From Stenocarpella maydis (lineage: Eukaryota; Ascomycota; Sordariomycetes; Diaporthales; Diaporthaceae), in contig NQMI01000025.1 of the NCBI GenBank assembly GCA_002270565.1, forward strand, positions 186,001 to 250,000: a stretch of 64,000 bases of DNA, written 5' to 3'. The notes beneath the pieces are model-generated. The model was not told where the DNA came from, ran no database searches, and saw nothing but the letters and a program-made list of their open reading frames with translations. The translations under genes and the position numbers were made by a program. This document shows positions 10,294 through 23,252 of the stretch, one piece after another; within the stretch, counting starts at the first letter, position 1, and each line of letters begins with the position of its first letter.

Positions 10294-13200
10294 CCTATCT
10301 AAGTAGGTAGCTAGGTAGCAAGGCAGGATCCCACGAACAGCTGCGGTAGGAATGGGCGCAGGTGGAGGTGTGTGTGCGTGTAGGTCGAGAAGAGCCTCTA
10401 TCTGAGCCTTCAGGAACGCGCCAGAGGCGACTCAACATCAGCAGTGACGACACCTTCCCTGCTCGTCAGCAAACTCAATTCCAATACGCAGGCACATGAT
10501 CAAGCTTGGCCAGACGTCCAGATATGCCAATCTGGCGGTGGAGGGGCGACCACGAGGCGCGCTAGCAGGGCTAGGCTGGTGCTGGACTGAACTTACGTGC
10601 TATTGTCTCTTCAGCCTCAATCCGATTGCCTGCTTGGACACCCTCGTGCGTACGCACACGACGCCGGCATGCGGAACATGCAGCCCCACGCCTCCTCTCC
10701 ACGCCTCCTCTGCAGAGCCTCACTCTATTGCTAGCCTACACGTCTCAGGTCTTCCTCGAGCCCTTGTCGCATCGAGCCCCTACCGCCCTGTTGGATCCTG
10801 CACGTCATCCCGCAACAATAAGCATACATCGTCAACACCCGCGGGTGGGGGAACTATGAATGTGTGCGCTTGGGTATGATGGTGGGTGGGGTACGCACCG
10901 TTCGACCTGGTCCTCGTTTCTCTATACACACAGAGACAAGCTCTATATTCCACACTCTGTCTCGAATCTCAAGACAGCGTATCTATGCCTCTTGACGATG
11001 GGTGAGACGAGGCGGACTACGCCTGGCACGTCGCAGCGGGGCCTTGGTGTCGGGGGAGGTCAAGGCTTTGCCGTCGGACGGAGACTCGCACTCGAAGTGA
11101 TCACCAGGACATGTGCCCGAGAAAAACACGGCCCGCTCGTGGCATCAAATGTGCAGCGACTCATGTCATGTACGCCCGCGGAACCTCTAGCATTTAAGGG
11201 GAAACCCATCTCTGAGAAACATGGTCGGTCCTCGTCCATGCAGTGTCACCAGCAACCCAGACCTGGTTGTCGGTCCCGGGATTGCCAGTCGATCCAGCTC
11301 CTTCAGACCCATCCTTGGCCGACGGCAATACGACTGTACATGGCCATACTAAAAGACAAGGGTCAGCTCCAGCCAGAAGACTGTGCCTACAGTATGCACA
11401 CCCTCATGTAATAATGGTCAGAAAAGAGACCTGGGCCCAAGGTCATGTGAGCCGATGGGCCGGTTGTGCGGCCTAGGAGAGGCAACGTACACATACTGTT
11501 GCAGAGTACACCACACTTGGTGCACACCTCGGCGGAGAGCCACGTTAGGTAACGGTGAGAAGGGCCGTCTCTCCCCCTTGGAAACCGATGCGCCTGCAGT
11601 CACACCTGGTTGGATATCTCTGCGCATCAGGTGTGGAACTCTAACCAAGCGACGGGCTCTTTGCCGGGGCCGGATGTGTCTTTTGAGGGGGTCAGAGGGC
11701 GACCTGAGTGGCCAAGTTCAATCCTGGTCCCGTACGGCCGGGTCCTTGTCGAACAAAAGCAAATGGCATGATGCGACGTCAGGGTGAACCTACATAAATA
11801 GGCCCTGCCCCGATCCTGGCTGCCTGGCTCGGCCGCAGCACATACTATGTATGTGATGTTTGCGCGGCCAGCGGCCAGCATGGCCAACTGCTGTGTAAGT
11901 CGACAAGTCTGGATTCATTCATTACTGGCTGCAGTCTTGTGCCCCCATGCACCGCGTGCATCCCGCACCTGGTGGTCCCCGGATCGCACGGTCTTGGAGG
12001 CGTGTCCTTCACGGGCAACAGTTGCGAGCGTGCCAGCGTGCCCAGCATGCCACTCCGTGTGCACCTCTGCACCGCTGGCAGTGGCTGCACTCGTGCACGC
12101 CGGGCACGTCTGCAATCATGAGGCGACGTGGCGATGTGGCGTGTGTGCCACGGCGGGACACCGCCCTGCGCCCCTGAGTCGCGGAACGGACCACTGATGG
12201 CAATGTGGAAAGACGGTGTGCAGACGTCGCGAGAGGTGGATCAGCTGCCTCCGTCAGCCGCCCGGCTGGCGGGCTCGCCTCGATGCACAGGGTCCCAGTT
12301 TTCCGGGAGGATGGGGTCAGACCTAAAATAGGAAATGCCCTCCACAGCTAAATCCGGACTCGTGGAGCTGGGTGGATCGAGGTCAGCACCAAGCTCGCAG
12401 ATGTTGGACATATACTAGTCTCCACACCATTGACGGTGGTGTCTGTGGTGTGCAGCCTAGTGTGGTGTACCTACATATGGTACATTAGGTGGCAGGGTGG
12501 CCTGGGTGGGTGGGAGGTTGGTGGGATATACTACGGAGTATGTACCCTGCGTTATCAAGCGACTCATATCCCCCCCCCTGGCTCGACCCGCGCATCTCTT
12601 CCGTCCCTGTCACCAACGTCAACACCCCGGCCTGCAGATGCGAACAATCCCACAGGCACCGTTCAGTCTCGAACATCTCCCGCGCTGCTTATACTGCTTG
12701 CTTCTGAGACAGACCGCCGTCAACCGACTGCAGTCTTCCCGTACCACTGGACATGTCTTATTTTCCTCCGATCGGAGCCTCTTCCCGAGATCTACCGTAG
12801 CTTCTGCTCCCACCCGCAGCGACCTACTGCCAGGGATGTCGACGGCATGGTCGTAATATTGACCACGTTCCACGCGCTCTGTTGCCCAGAGCGTTGGACT
12901 GCGCATGGCCACACAGGCCCAAGCATGCAACCAGAGGCGAACTGGACCCCAGCACGTGTGCTGCTACGCCACGTCAGGTGACACAATCATAATCTCAGGA
13001 CCAATCTCAGCTCAACCGGCAGACTCGACAGAAACCAGGCTCACTGGCCACAGGCCCATGCGAGGCCTGGAAATGTCTGGTCCTGGATCTCGCCCGACAT
13101 GCCGGTGTACACCTGACGACGCGACTATGGGTCTTTGAAGCTTTCTGGAAAGCCCATGGAAAGCGCATGCACTCGTCTCGAAGGGCTAAGCTATCCAGAA

Positions 13201-14249
13201 GGACATGAGAGGTTACCTCGGTCTCTAATGTAATATTACATACAATCTTGGTCGCTTTTGGGTCCTCCGGAAAAGTGAGGCAAGCCTGACTAAGGCTTAT
13301 GTCGTACACACACATCTTCTACCACGCGGCCGCTGGAGGTTTTCCTCGTTTCGCGGTCAAGTGACCAGCTTCCCGCAGCGGCCTGTCATGTCTCAAGCCC
13401 ACGTGTGATATTCGCACTCTGCCGTGGTCCGTTTCCAAGGTTCCCGCATGCGTTCATTCCCGTGCAACTCAGCGGTGCACCTTGACGGCCGTTCTCGTAT
13501 GAGCGGCGTGGCCTCCGTCGAATGGCTTGACTGGAATTCCGCTGCATTCAGACTATCAGCGGTAATTTTCCGTCCCACTCGATCGCTTCGGACTGACTGT
13601 TGTGAGAAGCTGTGGTGAGATTCACCGCCGCTGTCATCTTCAATGCTCAACTATCTGGGTACTCACACCTTGTGGCGCCATTTTCTCTCGGTAGTTTGAA
13701 AGTCATTAGCGTTAACTTGACCGGGTTGCGGTCGGATCAACGACGAATAGGATTCCTTGTGTACTGAGACTGAAGCGACGGGTGAATATATTAGATTGCA
13801 GGCTAAGGGGCAGATTCGCCGACAAATTACCCATGAGAAGCGCCGAAGAAGGGTTGTTTGGAAGAGTTGACATGTCCTTGCTAGGCGTGGCAACTCGTAG
13901 GAAAAAATCTTCAGATTTGCACATACCACCACAATCGGGACCAGGTCCAGTCTGGTCAGCGTGGTATGAAGAGTATAATGTCCGGCGCTCGCCGTCCCAC
14001 AACATTGCACAAGGACAAGCCCCGATCTGAAATTGGATCGATCATGTGTGACGACGTAGTTGACGATATCTGCTGATGCAACTCCTCGCATATTGAAGCC
14101 AGGCTATGCAATACCGCAATGATACGTTAAACCAAAGTCCTTGTAACCATTCCAAGCAACCCGACCAACGCCGACAAAAAAAAAAAAAAAAACAAGGGAT
14201 TTGTAGTACAAAGCACCAGGGCCTGAGGCAGCATGCCACCCCAGAACCC

Positions 14250-15378
14250 TCACGCCGCCGAGGCCGAGGCCTTCTCCTTCTCAGCGCTATTGCACAGATA
14301 CATCGCCGCCACGACGGCCTTCCCACCGGCGCTCACGAAGAGAGCGCCGGAGGACCCAGCCGCCTTGTAGAGACCCGCCCCAGCCAGTGACCCTACGATG
14401 AGCGTGACCAGGAAGAACAACCTCCGGTTCCTCGGCCTGTTCTCCTGCCTGACCGCCAGCAGGTGCGGGTCGATAAGCAGGTCGACCCACGCGGCGGTGG
14501 CCATGGCCGTCGAGATCTCGGTCATGCGCAGGCTGCGGCTCTGGACGACCTGGCTGCCGCTGGCAAAGGCCAGCAGGGCGATGACGCCCAGGTCCCGCGG
14601 GCCCGTGTGCTGCACCCCGAACCGGAACTGGACCGCCGCCGCCGCGAAGACCATGGCCGCCTGCGCGAGGTTGCACAGGACCAGCCACAGGCGCTGCCGG
14701 GGCCCCACGATGTGGCTGAGCTGGCCCGTCAGGTAGCCGCCCGCCAGGAAGAGGCCTAGCGCCACCCCGATGTTAGACGTGTAGAACATGTCGCCGTTGA
14801 GCTCCGGGATGACAACCGAGACGGCCAGGAAGACGGTGTTGCCCGTCTGGTTGGAGGCGAAGCAGTGGTAGTCGGGGAAGGCGATTGCATCTGTTTGGTC
14901 GAGTGGACCTGTGTTAGTCGGGAGAGCTGTGATGGTAGATGATTACGATTGATGATTGACAGTATATAATGGTGATATTGCCCTTAGTAAAGCACTGGCA
15001 AGACATGGACTTTTGACGCTGCCATCAGTGGGTAGATACTGGGGTCCTGCAACGCTGCTCACCTTGTATGCCGGTGCAAAATGTCAAGAGCAGCAACTCA
15101 AGCTCGGCGAGACCTGATGGCCTCACGGATTCAAAAAGATGTCGCTTTGATCTTGACATGAACGTCGGTGGACGCGGAATATCCTCCGCTGTTGCTTCTG
15201 TCTTTTGTGACGGTGGAGATGTAGCGCTTCCCGTAGTGGATGTGTTGTGCTCAGTGTCTTGTGGTGATCCTTCGGTATCTGAACTGAACATGTCGTACGA
15301 GTTGGTAGTCATGACAAGCAGCTGATAAGTATCAACGTGTGGTCCGGCAGGTTTGAGCTGTGGGTTCCAAGTATCCAA
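14250..15378 (-). CDS. DUF1275 (YoaK-like) multi-span membrane protein
   Basis: Two exons (15378-15063 and 14890-14250) separated by a 172-bp GT-AG intron. The splice joins LLLLTFCTGIQ to DAIAFPDYHCFASNQTGN, which reproduces the DUF1275 hallmark: a hydrophobic helix ending TG-x-x-D followed by the conserved QTGNTVFLA segment. Four or five further hydrophobic helices follow (for example NIGVALGLFLAGGYL, LVLCNLAQAAMVFAA, FFLVTLIVGSLAGAGL). The protein is 318 residues from the ATG at 15378, or 296 if the internal ATG at 15312 is used; the first 80 or so residues are polar and probably cytosolic. DUF1275 proteins are predicted small-molecule transporters or permease-like proteins of unknown substrate. 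The 3' end encodes an Ala/Ser/Glu-rich tail. The exon 1 start is the least certain point. Confidence 0.82.
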
Positions 15379-18300
15379 GACGATAGGTCAGTATGTGAAG
15401 GAGACCTGGATTGCTGAGAGAGCACAATTTAGACAAGTGGGGATATGGCCTTTGTCTTGAGTGTCCTGAGAACTTCAACTGAGTCAATGACGGCGGCAGG
15501 AGGCTACGGACGGCCCCTTATGCATTATATGCTGCCTCATAGAGAGGACGAGCCAGCTAGCCATACCGCCTCCCAACAACTCTGGAACATCATGCTGTGC
15601 ATTTTGGGTGCGACACCTGGGGCATGGGTTCAGGCCATACCGACTCCCGGTACCTTCGGCCGTGCAGGAGCCGCTTGTCCAGATAGTCGCCGACCACTCG
15701 TGTGCAAGATGAAAGGGCGCCCGACTCATTGCAAAGCCAGGGGTTGACGAAAAGTCCAGCCCTTCAGAGGGGCCAAGAGCCTAGATATGGGTCTCCCCAC
15801 GTGTGCTACCTTGCGGGATCCATCGACTACGTTTTGACAGGTCGCTTCGTAGGGGAAACCGGAATGGGGGAGGCAGACGCAGGTAGCCATCTGGGCCCGC
15901 ATATCCGGCTCGAAGTTTCGGCGCCCCTGATTGTATGCTCCGGGTCTTGCTCCTTCGTCGACGCTCTCGTCGCCCTGCGGACAAATCCGGTGGTGTCGAT
16001 ACTCATCTTCTTCTTCAGAGTCCTCGGTATTGGCCGCATTGGCTCGTTCCTCAGTCAGGATATTGACGCTGTCCTGTTTCATCAGTATGCTGAATGTTGA
16101 ATGACAGTCCGTTGTGGGTTGGCCAGAGCGCCGAGGCGTCCGCCGATCAGCCGCCGTCCAGCCGCCGTCCAGCGGGAGCGGCTCGGGAGACGCAGTTGTT
16201 ATCCACTCTCCAAGCCCAGACCGACTCCCGACAACAGCACCGCCGACTTCCGAGCACCTGCGAATACCGATGGAATCGTCGAGCAGGTATGCCAACATTC
16301 TCCAACTCTGCGATTGGCATGACAAAGAGTGACATCAGATTATTCAAGTGACTCACAGATATCCGAGTATCTCGTCAAGGAGAAGGCCGGACGCGCAAGG
16401 CCATGAGAAGAAAAGGATCGGGATATGTTGTTCCCGCATCCAGCCGGAACAAAACATTTGCAATCCAGCTTCGAAGGAAAATGCCGTGGACTCCTAGCCC
16501 ATTGCATGCCCATATCGACCAGCAACCTGACAGTGTGGGCAGAAAAAGTCTCAACTCTGCATGAACTCTCGTGGATGAGGCAAGGACTTGCCGCTCGCTA
16601 TGCCTCGGAGATAACCTCGTGCCCTCACCCCGTCTTTCGCCGAGCACAACTTGCTGGCATTGCAAGCCCGAAATCAACATCCCGTAAGACCCCGGAAGAG
16701 CTGCTTGAAAGCCCTGCAAGGTGATGTCCCCGGTCCAGGTGCACGAGGTCGTCTTAGGCCGGTAGTCGAAGCGTAACAGCTTGGTAGTCACATGCCGAGC
16801 TGCTGGCCGTGGCCGAAGCCCAGAGGCGGCCCTCTTTTCTGGATTGAACTCGAGCCTCAGCTGGCGCTCTTGCCCACTCTCGTTCTTTCAGCCTCGTCGT
16901 GGAACACAGAGTGAACATGGCTGAGTCGAGATGGCACAATCACGACGTACCCACGTCGAACTATACGTGTGGCCTGGGTCTCGTGGGCGTTGCCTTGTGC
17001 TGGAAATGAAAGCGCTGCAGGGTTGATCAACGGCCAAGACATGGTTGCCGAAGCGGGAGGGTGCTTAGAATCCGGGTCTAGCCAGACTCTGTCCACGCAC
17101 ATGTTGCGTTGACCAAGGGCGGGACCTCGAACTGAGCAAGGGTCTTATTTGACGAGTGAAATGTAAACCAGATCACGGTCTCATATTCCCTGCCTCGAGC
17201 ATCTCAGGCACCATCTTTCAGCCCTCAAATCAGCCGCTTGGCCGACGATGCTCGCGTGCACAAACATGGTCCCTGCACATATGGCCCGAGAAAGCCGCAT
17301 CTCCCAGATGGAAAAGACAATAAGATAAGTGTACACGGTACAGGGAGAAAAGCAAACGCCACAGGCATGCGAACAGGTCGCAAGCAGGGTCCCACGAGGC
17401 TGAGGGTGGTGGTTTGGATCCCATGATGGCAGTCCGCGCCCCGACCTCCGAGGACACGGGCCCGGCTCGAGGTTGGGCTTGAACGACGGAACGGAAGCGG
17501 GAAATTGATGCACAAAGGCTCGGGTCTCGAGAGGCGAGAGATGGTTGTCCCCGGATTGAGGCTGAAAGAATATTGACATCTCCGAGGTGAAGAATTGTCG
17601 CGGGCAGTGGGGTGGGCCGTGCGGGCCCGCAACCCAAACGAGGTGGGATGTACTGCTTTAACTATTCCTCAGCACAGCCCGGTGGCAGTCTGATAGAGGC
17701 TAAACCATGAGGCCCCTTCCCTTGCAATCCGTGACACATTGGTTTCTCTCAGCGGCACATAGCTTGTGCGCGGCTCTACAACGTCGGCTCGAATTTTCAA
17801 CGACCAATGTTTGGATAAGAGACGATGTCATTAATGCTGGGTCAGGTTCGCCAAATGATCAAACAAGGGTAACAAACCAGTCATGTCCAGCACCAACATC
17901 CCCAGAGCGAGTAGGGGCGAAGGCCACAGCTAACATGATCCAGAGCGAGCTGAACTGCCTGCAGGCGATAATAAGGACCCGACGTCCCTGGGCCCAGCAC
18001 AACGAACGCAACGTTTTGACAGTCGTCCCCGAGGAGCAATGAGGACGACTACATATGTACAGAAGATTCACGAACAAGGAGCAAGTGCCCTGTCAGCACA
18101 ACTGGCGCACGCACACACGCACAACCATGTCTACGTCTCTCGTCGGATCAGCAAGCTGAGGCCCAGTGCGAGCTCCAAGCACCATAGGCGTCCGACACTC
18201 TTCTTATCTCTGAGCCCCCCTTGCCCGCGTCGACCTATGTTTTTAGCACCCGGCTTTTCCCTCCCTTATCTCGACCATCTGTCTCGATCTTCCTTTCTCC

Positions 18301-19321
18301 GTCATCATGGTCCCTCCCAAGCGAACCTCGTCGTCCTGGTTTCCCAATTAACTTCAGCCCATTGGCGAGCAACCTCGATAAGCCAAGTCCCGGCTGGTGT
18401 ACAGCTTGATTCCAGCAACCGCCAGCTCGCTCCACGCCATCTTCTCAGCCAGACGGGCTGTTAGTGCAGCACCAGGAAAACGTGCAACAGGGCAAAGGAC
18501 GTTGCTCGGGATTGTATCCTGCCGCCAGCACACTATCTTCTTGTCACTTGGATACTATGTATCACCCCTCTTTAGTACTATAGCCTGGAGACCGCCCCTT
18601 TGCCTCGGTGCCAGGGTCATCCGGCTGCTATCTTGTCCTCGCTCGGAAACCTGCCTGCTGGACATATTGATTGCGTCTACAAGTCATCTCACGCACTACA
18701 TCGTGTTGAATACTTGACGTATACATGCAACCCTCAGAGGCGGTAATGCACAGATATAACACATTGTCTGCTTGCCGATGTGCTCTGGTTGAATTAACAA
18801 TCATAGAGAGCTCGCCGTGCCTCCTGAAAGTCTAATTCGATCTTGTCATCGTGCATGATACCCACCTATCTCTCGTACCAGCATCTGGCTCTTATCAGGA
18901 GAGACGTTCGATACGCCCGCGCCCAAGCCACCAATCGAGACGCCCAGCTCGGCCTAGGAGACCCTCAGGGCCACCCAGCGCTCTGGTAAGTGGCTGTCTC
19001 AAGTCGTTCGAGCTTCTCCGGGGCGTACTTGTGCATATCCACAAGGCTGGGCCCGGAACAAGCACATTAGCGCAGGTAATGCTGTCAACTCCGGAGATGC
19101 TTACATCGCGGAGAACCCTGGCTGATTATGATACTGCAGACTATTCCTTGGCTGGTTGATATATTGAGTCTGCCATACTCCCTCGCGGCTGTCGCAGAGT
19201 AGCATCACGGCAGACTCATCCAACATCTCGCCTGGATTATCTCCCGCACACCTGGATTATTAACATTTCGGTGGCCTAATCTGTTTTCAGCTTTCCCCGG
19301 TTGTGTGCAAAATCCATCAAC
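15379..19321. other. 3.9 kb between divergent DUF1275 and nitrate transporter genes
   Basis: No supported gene. The minus-strand frame at 15726-16325 (199 codons) contains an acidic patch (TEDSEEEDEYRHH) and is the most protein-like ORF, but it matches no family I know. The rest holds only short frames. The last about 450 bp form the nitrate transporter upstream region. Confidence 0.5.
18866..19242. promoter_or_regulatory. Candidate AreA/NIT2 GATA sites upstream of the nitrate transporter
   Basis: Three HGATAR matches, all on the minus strand: AGATAG (18866-18871), TGATAA (18892-18897) and AGATAA (19237-19242), the last 80 bp before the start codon. AreA/NIT2 GATA factors activate nitrate-assimilation genes in ascomycetes when ammonium is lacking. 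A clear NirA/NIT4 site (CTCCGHGG) was not found; CTCCGGGG near 19016 is one base off. Short motifs like these arise often by chance. Confidence 0.3.
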
Positions 19322-21024
19322 ATGGGGTTTCCCTTCATGTTTTCGGACCTCGTGAAGGCACCGACGATCAACCCTGTAAACAAGAAGGCCAGAACTGTGC
19401 CTATGCTCAATGTCGTCAACATCTATGGACGTGTGTTCTTCTTCTCATGGTTCGGCTTCATGATCTCATTCTGGGCATGGTACACATTTCCTCCACTTGT
19501 AAGTGAATATTGATGAATTGCTGAACGACACACCCATTCTCATGAAATATTTGCTAACTTGTGATGCAACAGTTGACACATACGATCAAAGCCGACCTAC
19601 ACCTATCTCCCCAACAGATTGCCAACTCTAATATTGTATCGCTCTGTGCAACGTAAGATCCATTGTTCAACACACCACAGAGACTCATCTAACGTCCATT
19701 GCCCAGACTTATAATACGCTTCATTGCTGGCCCCTTGTGTGACCTGTTCGGTCCTCGAAAAGTCTTTGCCGGATGTCTGCTCCTGGGAGCCTTGCCGGTA
19801 GGTCTGGCCCCATTGGTTCAGTCTGCCCACGGTCTCTATGTCAGCCGATTCTTCATCGGAATATTGGGTGGGGCCTTCGTCCCGTGCCAGGTGTGGTCGA
19901 CGGGATTTTTCGATAAGAATGTCGTCGGCACGGCCAACGCTTTCACCGGCGGTTGGGGCAATGCTGGAGGTGGCATCACGTACTTCATCATGCCCGCCGT
20001 GTTCGACTCGTTCGTTGCCCACGGACACTCCCCGGACCAAGCTTGGCGCCTTACATTCATCGTCCCCTTGATTATGCTCCTTTTCACCGGCATCACGCTG
20101 CTCCTTCTCTGCCCTGACACGCCTGTCGGCAAGTGGAGCGAGAGGCACTCACAGGTCCAGGAGAACCTGCAATCCCATGGTGTCTCGGGCGACGGCATTG
20201 TCACCGTCCCGGGCAGCATCAGCGAGAAGCCCTTCTCACCCACCGGCACCATCGACGGCTCTGTGGACAAGGAAGACAAGGACGAGGGCAAGCTGGAAGG
20301 CGCCGGCAGCCCCAACCCCTACGCCGAGAATGAGGCTGTGCTGTCCGAGGACGAGCTACTCCAGGCCGCCAAGGGCGAGGTCATCGCGAAGCCGTCGTTC
20401 AACGAGGCCCTCAAGGTACTCGCCAGCCCGCAGACGTGGGTGCAGATGCTGTGCTATGCCTGCTCCTTCGGCGGCGAGCTAGCCATCAACTCGGTCCTGT
20501 CGTCCTACTACCTCAAGAACTTCCCGGCGCTGGGCCAGACCAAGGCGTCCAACTGGGCCGCCATGTTCGGCTTCCTCAACTTCGTCACCCGGCCCCTGGG
20601 CGGCATCGCCGCCGACCTGCTGTACAACAGCTTCGGCCGCAGCGTATGGCTCAAGAAGGCCTGGCAGCACACGTGCGGCATCGTCACGGGCGTGCTGCTC
20701 ATCATCATCGGCCAGGTCGACTCGCACCACCTGCCTACCTTCACGGGGCTCATCGCCCTCATGGCCGTGTTCCTCGAGGCCGGCAACGGCGCCAACTTCG
20801 CCCTCGTGCCCCACGTCCACCCCCACGCCAACGGCATCGTCAGCGGCTTCACCGGCGGCGTCGGCAACCTCGGCGGCATCGTCTTCGCCATCATCTTCCG
20901 CTTCATGGGCCACGGCTCAGACTACGCCAAGGCCTTCTGGATCATCGGCTGTATCCACCTTGCCATCAACGTCCTCCTTGCCTGGATAAAGCCTATCCCC
21001 AAGGGCCAGGTGGGCGGCCACTAG
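19322..21024 (+). CDS. nrtA: MFS nitrate/nitrite transporter (NrtA/CrnA family)
   Basis: Three exons (19322-19498, 19573-19652, 19707-21024) encode 524 residues, close to the usual about 510 of fungal NNP-family carriers. The N-terminus ([15 protein letters not shown]) and first helices match NrtA. An MFS loop motif [12 protein letters not shown] lies near residue 93. The two nitrate-signature glycine stretches are present: [13 protein letters not shown] about 167-179 and [11 protein letters not shown] about 466-476. A long polar central loop (about 215-310, rich in Glu, Lys and Pro) separates the two six-helix halves, as in CrnA. The protein would import nitrate (and nitrite) by proton symport at the plasma membrane. 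No nitrate or nitrite reductase gene is present in the window, so it is not in a compact nitrate cluster here. Both introns are short GT-AG. Confidence 0.94.
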
Positions 21025-22417
21025 AACTGCTCGCCATGAGGGTTATGATATTTGGATTTTGCTTAGAAGCTGCCGGTTTTTCTTGAATGCCTCAGCGTCC
21101 GAGTTCTGGTCAGGAGTGTTATTGGATGGGATTGTAGCAATGTGGCATGGGATAGTGTTTCAGTTGCTGGATGATTTAGATGTACATAGAAAGCACGTAT
21201 ACCATGAGTACAAATCCTTTGGTCAACCACTTGATGCCCAGTATCTCTGTTATGTCTAATATTGCTTGACTTTTACGTTACTGGACAGATTGCTCTTGCT
21301 GACGCTGATCCCATGCCCGACGCCACTGCACGAGGCACTTCCCACTTGGCAAGCTCTCCGCGAGCCGTGGGCCTTGGGAGGTTTGAGCCGGTTCGTCCCA
21401 AAATACTGTACCATCCGAAGCCTCCTTACAATAGCTCAATCTCTAGTGTTCACCATCATACCCTCATCCCAGAACCGCGGGCTGTACGCGGCCTTTCATC
21501 CCAATCATGACTTGCAACACGCTGAAGAATGCATAGCAAAAGGCAGAATGACTCGCACCGCCGGCGATACGATGCCCCAGGCCCGGTAATGCGTGCACGA
21601 CCTTAAAAGGCCCAGACAAAAGCTGCCGCCGTGTAAGTAACCGGCGGACCCCCGTCACCGACGAGACGTGGGCGTGAGGAGTTGTTCTGGAAATATATCG
21701 GGTCCCGTTTGGAGCCCCAGAGGAAACCATGGGCCGCAGTCCAGTGTCGTGTCTCGACACCAAAGACCCGCACGCACCTCGGCGCGCCGGGGCCGAGGAC
21801 CTCCGGCCGGTTCCAGGCTGTCAAAGCAGCAGTAGTAGCAACAACAATGGGCCCGGCCAGTCGGAGGGCCGCCCGTGCCAAGCAAGACAGCTGCCAGCGC
21901 TGCATTAACCGTGCTGCAACGGGCCAAAGTTTGTCTGCACACACACCAAAAAGGCGGTTGTGTTACTGCGCCTCCCTGCAGCCCTCCCAGATTTATCTGT
22001 CCATCATCTTGATACGCCGGCATCGTTTCCCCTGAATATCACGGACACGGAGTGCAGAGAGAAGTGTGTTCAAGTTTTATGATTTGGCTTTCACCCCCCT
22101 AATTCCGGGGTGGTGCGTGTGCGCCATTTTGGCTCGATTGGAAACGCATTTATACTTTTCTAGGGTCCATAACAAGACAACAGGTTCAACCCAGCAGCCA
22201 GCCAGCCAGCCCAGCTCTCATGCTGCGCGCTACTACTGATTTGGGAGACCCGATGTTGCCCAGACGTTTGTGCCCGAAATAGAGAATCGAATAATTTCAT
22301 GCAATCGAGTTGTTGGGGGTTCATTATGCATTTCGCCAGCACCGGAGTCCGCCCTTTGCGCTGTGATGATGTAGGAGAATAAAACAGACAAGCCTGAGAG
22401 CCTTGAGACGAGTGTCT
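21025..22417. other. Intergenic between convergent nitrate transporter and GPI-protein genes
   Basis: 3' regions of both neighbours. No supported gene or repeat seen. Confidence 0.55.
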
Positions 22418-22748
22418 CTATAGGGCAAAGATCGCTGCAGCGAGACCGCCCATGGCAGCGAAGGAGCCAGCGACAACCTTCGCGGCACCAGCAGTCGCGA
22501 TGGCGGAGGAGCTCGACGAAGGGGTACCGGAGCCTGTGCCAGTGGGCGTCACCTTCGAGGTCAAGGTCGTCCCTGGGGCTGTCGCGTTCATACCGCTGCC
22601 CGAGGTAGGAGCCAGGGTAGGGAAAGTGGTCGGTGCCGCGGTGGTGGTAGCACTGGATGAGGCGCGAGAGAGAGATGAAGAGGCGCTGGTGGACGAGACC
22701 GAGGCAGACGTGGACAAGCTGCTCACGGGGACGCTGACACTGCTGGTG

Positions 22749-22783
<35 letters not shown>

Positions 22784-23252
22784 GCTGGAGCTGGGGCTGG
22801 AGCCGCTGGAGGCAGCGATGTGGAATGGGAACGAGTACTGGAAAGTTGAGGGATCCGAGTCAAGGCTGATCCTCAGGCCGTAAGTAGCGTCAGCCCCGAG
22901 GCTAGAGTCGATGCTCCAGGTGAAAGAGCCAGCGCTGTTGTCGATGCCAGCTGTTGATTCTGTTAGTACCAGATGTTCCAAGTGGGCACAAAATTGGTCA
23001 TGTTGTCTTCGAGGAAGGCTTACTTGCGATGGCGCCACCGAGCTGCAGTGTCTCGGGAGTCGCGCCCTGAAGGAGAGTGATGGTCACGGTTCCACCGTGC
23101 TTTGGGTTGTATTCCCAAGTCACAGTCGAGGTCGTCCCAGCAGTGAGGGTTTGGTCCTTGGTCGGGGCAGTGATGACATCAAAGCCGGCGGTTTGTGCGA
23201 ACACACGGCTGACCAGGGCCAGGCAGGTGGCGGCATAAAATGAGAACTGCAT
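22418..23252 (-). CDS. Ser/Thr-rich GPI-anchored cell-surface protein with Kre9/Knh1-like N-terminal domain
   Basis: Two exons (23252-23024 and 22950-22418) with a 73-bp intron give 253 residues. Residues 1-20 are a signal peptide (FYAATCLALVSRVFAQ). Residues about 22-125 resemble the Kre9/KNH-type fold found at the N-terminus of many fungal GPI proteins: FDVITAP, TSTVTWEYNPKHGGTVTITL and TYGLRISLD. The following about 100 residues are Ser/Thr/Ala-rich, including a run of about 18 serines, and probably heavily O-glycosylated. The end is a small-residue and hydrophobic tail (GGLAAAIFAL) typical of a GPI-attachment signal. The expected location is the plasma membrane outer face or cell wall. 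The serine run is encoded by a CTG/AGC trinucleotide repeat and may vary in length between strains. Confidence 0.85.
22749..22786. repeat. (CTG)n trinucleotide repeat encoding the poly-Ser run
   Basis: Near-perfect CTG repeat on the plus strand (CAG/AGC on the coding strand), inside the GPI protein reading frame. Length changes of whole units keep the frame. Confidence 0.85.

Larger units (their letters stand above)
8831..14249. other. 5.4 kb without a supported gene, upstream of the ABC transporter
   Basis: Contains the promoter and leader of the ABC transporter (from 8831), a CT-rich tract on the plus strand at about 9178-9245, a second pyrimidine-rich stretch at about 9820-9872, a (TGCC)n microsatellite near 10266-10293, and three near-perfect copies of GTCAGGAGCC near 9928-9955. 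An A run lies at 14177-14193. Open frames on both strands (for example 10860-11411 and 12430-12981) lack any family pattern and have no convincing exon structure. Unrecognised or non-coding transcripts cannot be excluded. Confidence 0.5.

Noticed and set aside
15726..16325. 199-codon minus-strand frame with an acidic patch
   Set aside because: The most protein-like frame in its gap, but no family resemblance, no clear splice partners and no codon-level support; left unannotated.
22452..22883. 143-codon plus-strand frame with poly-Leu
   Set aside because: Antisense reading of the poly-Ser repeat of the GPI protein; the poly-Leu is not a real membrane segment.
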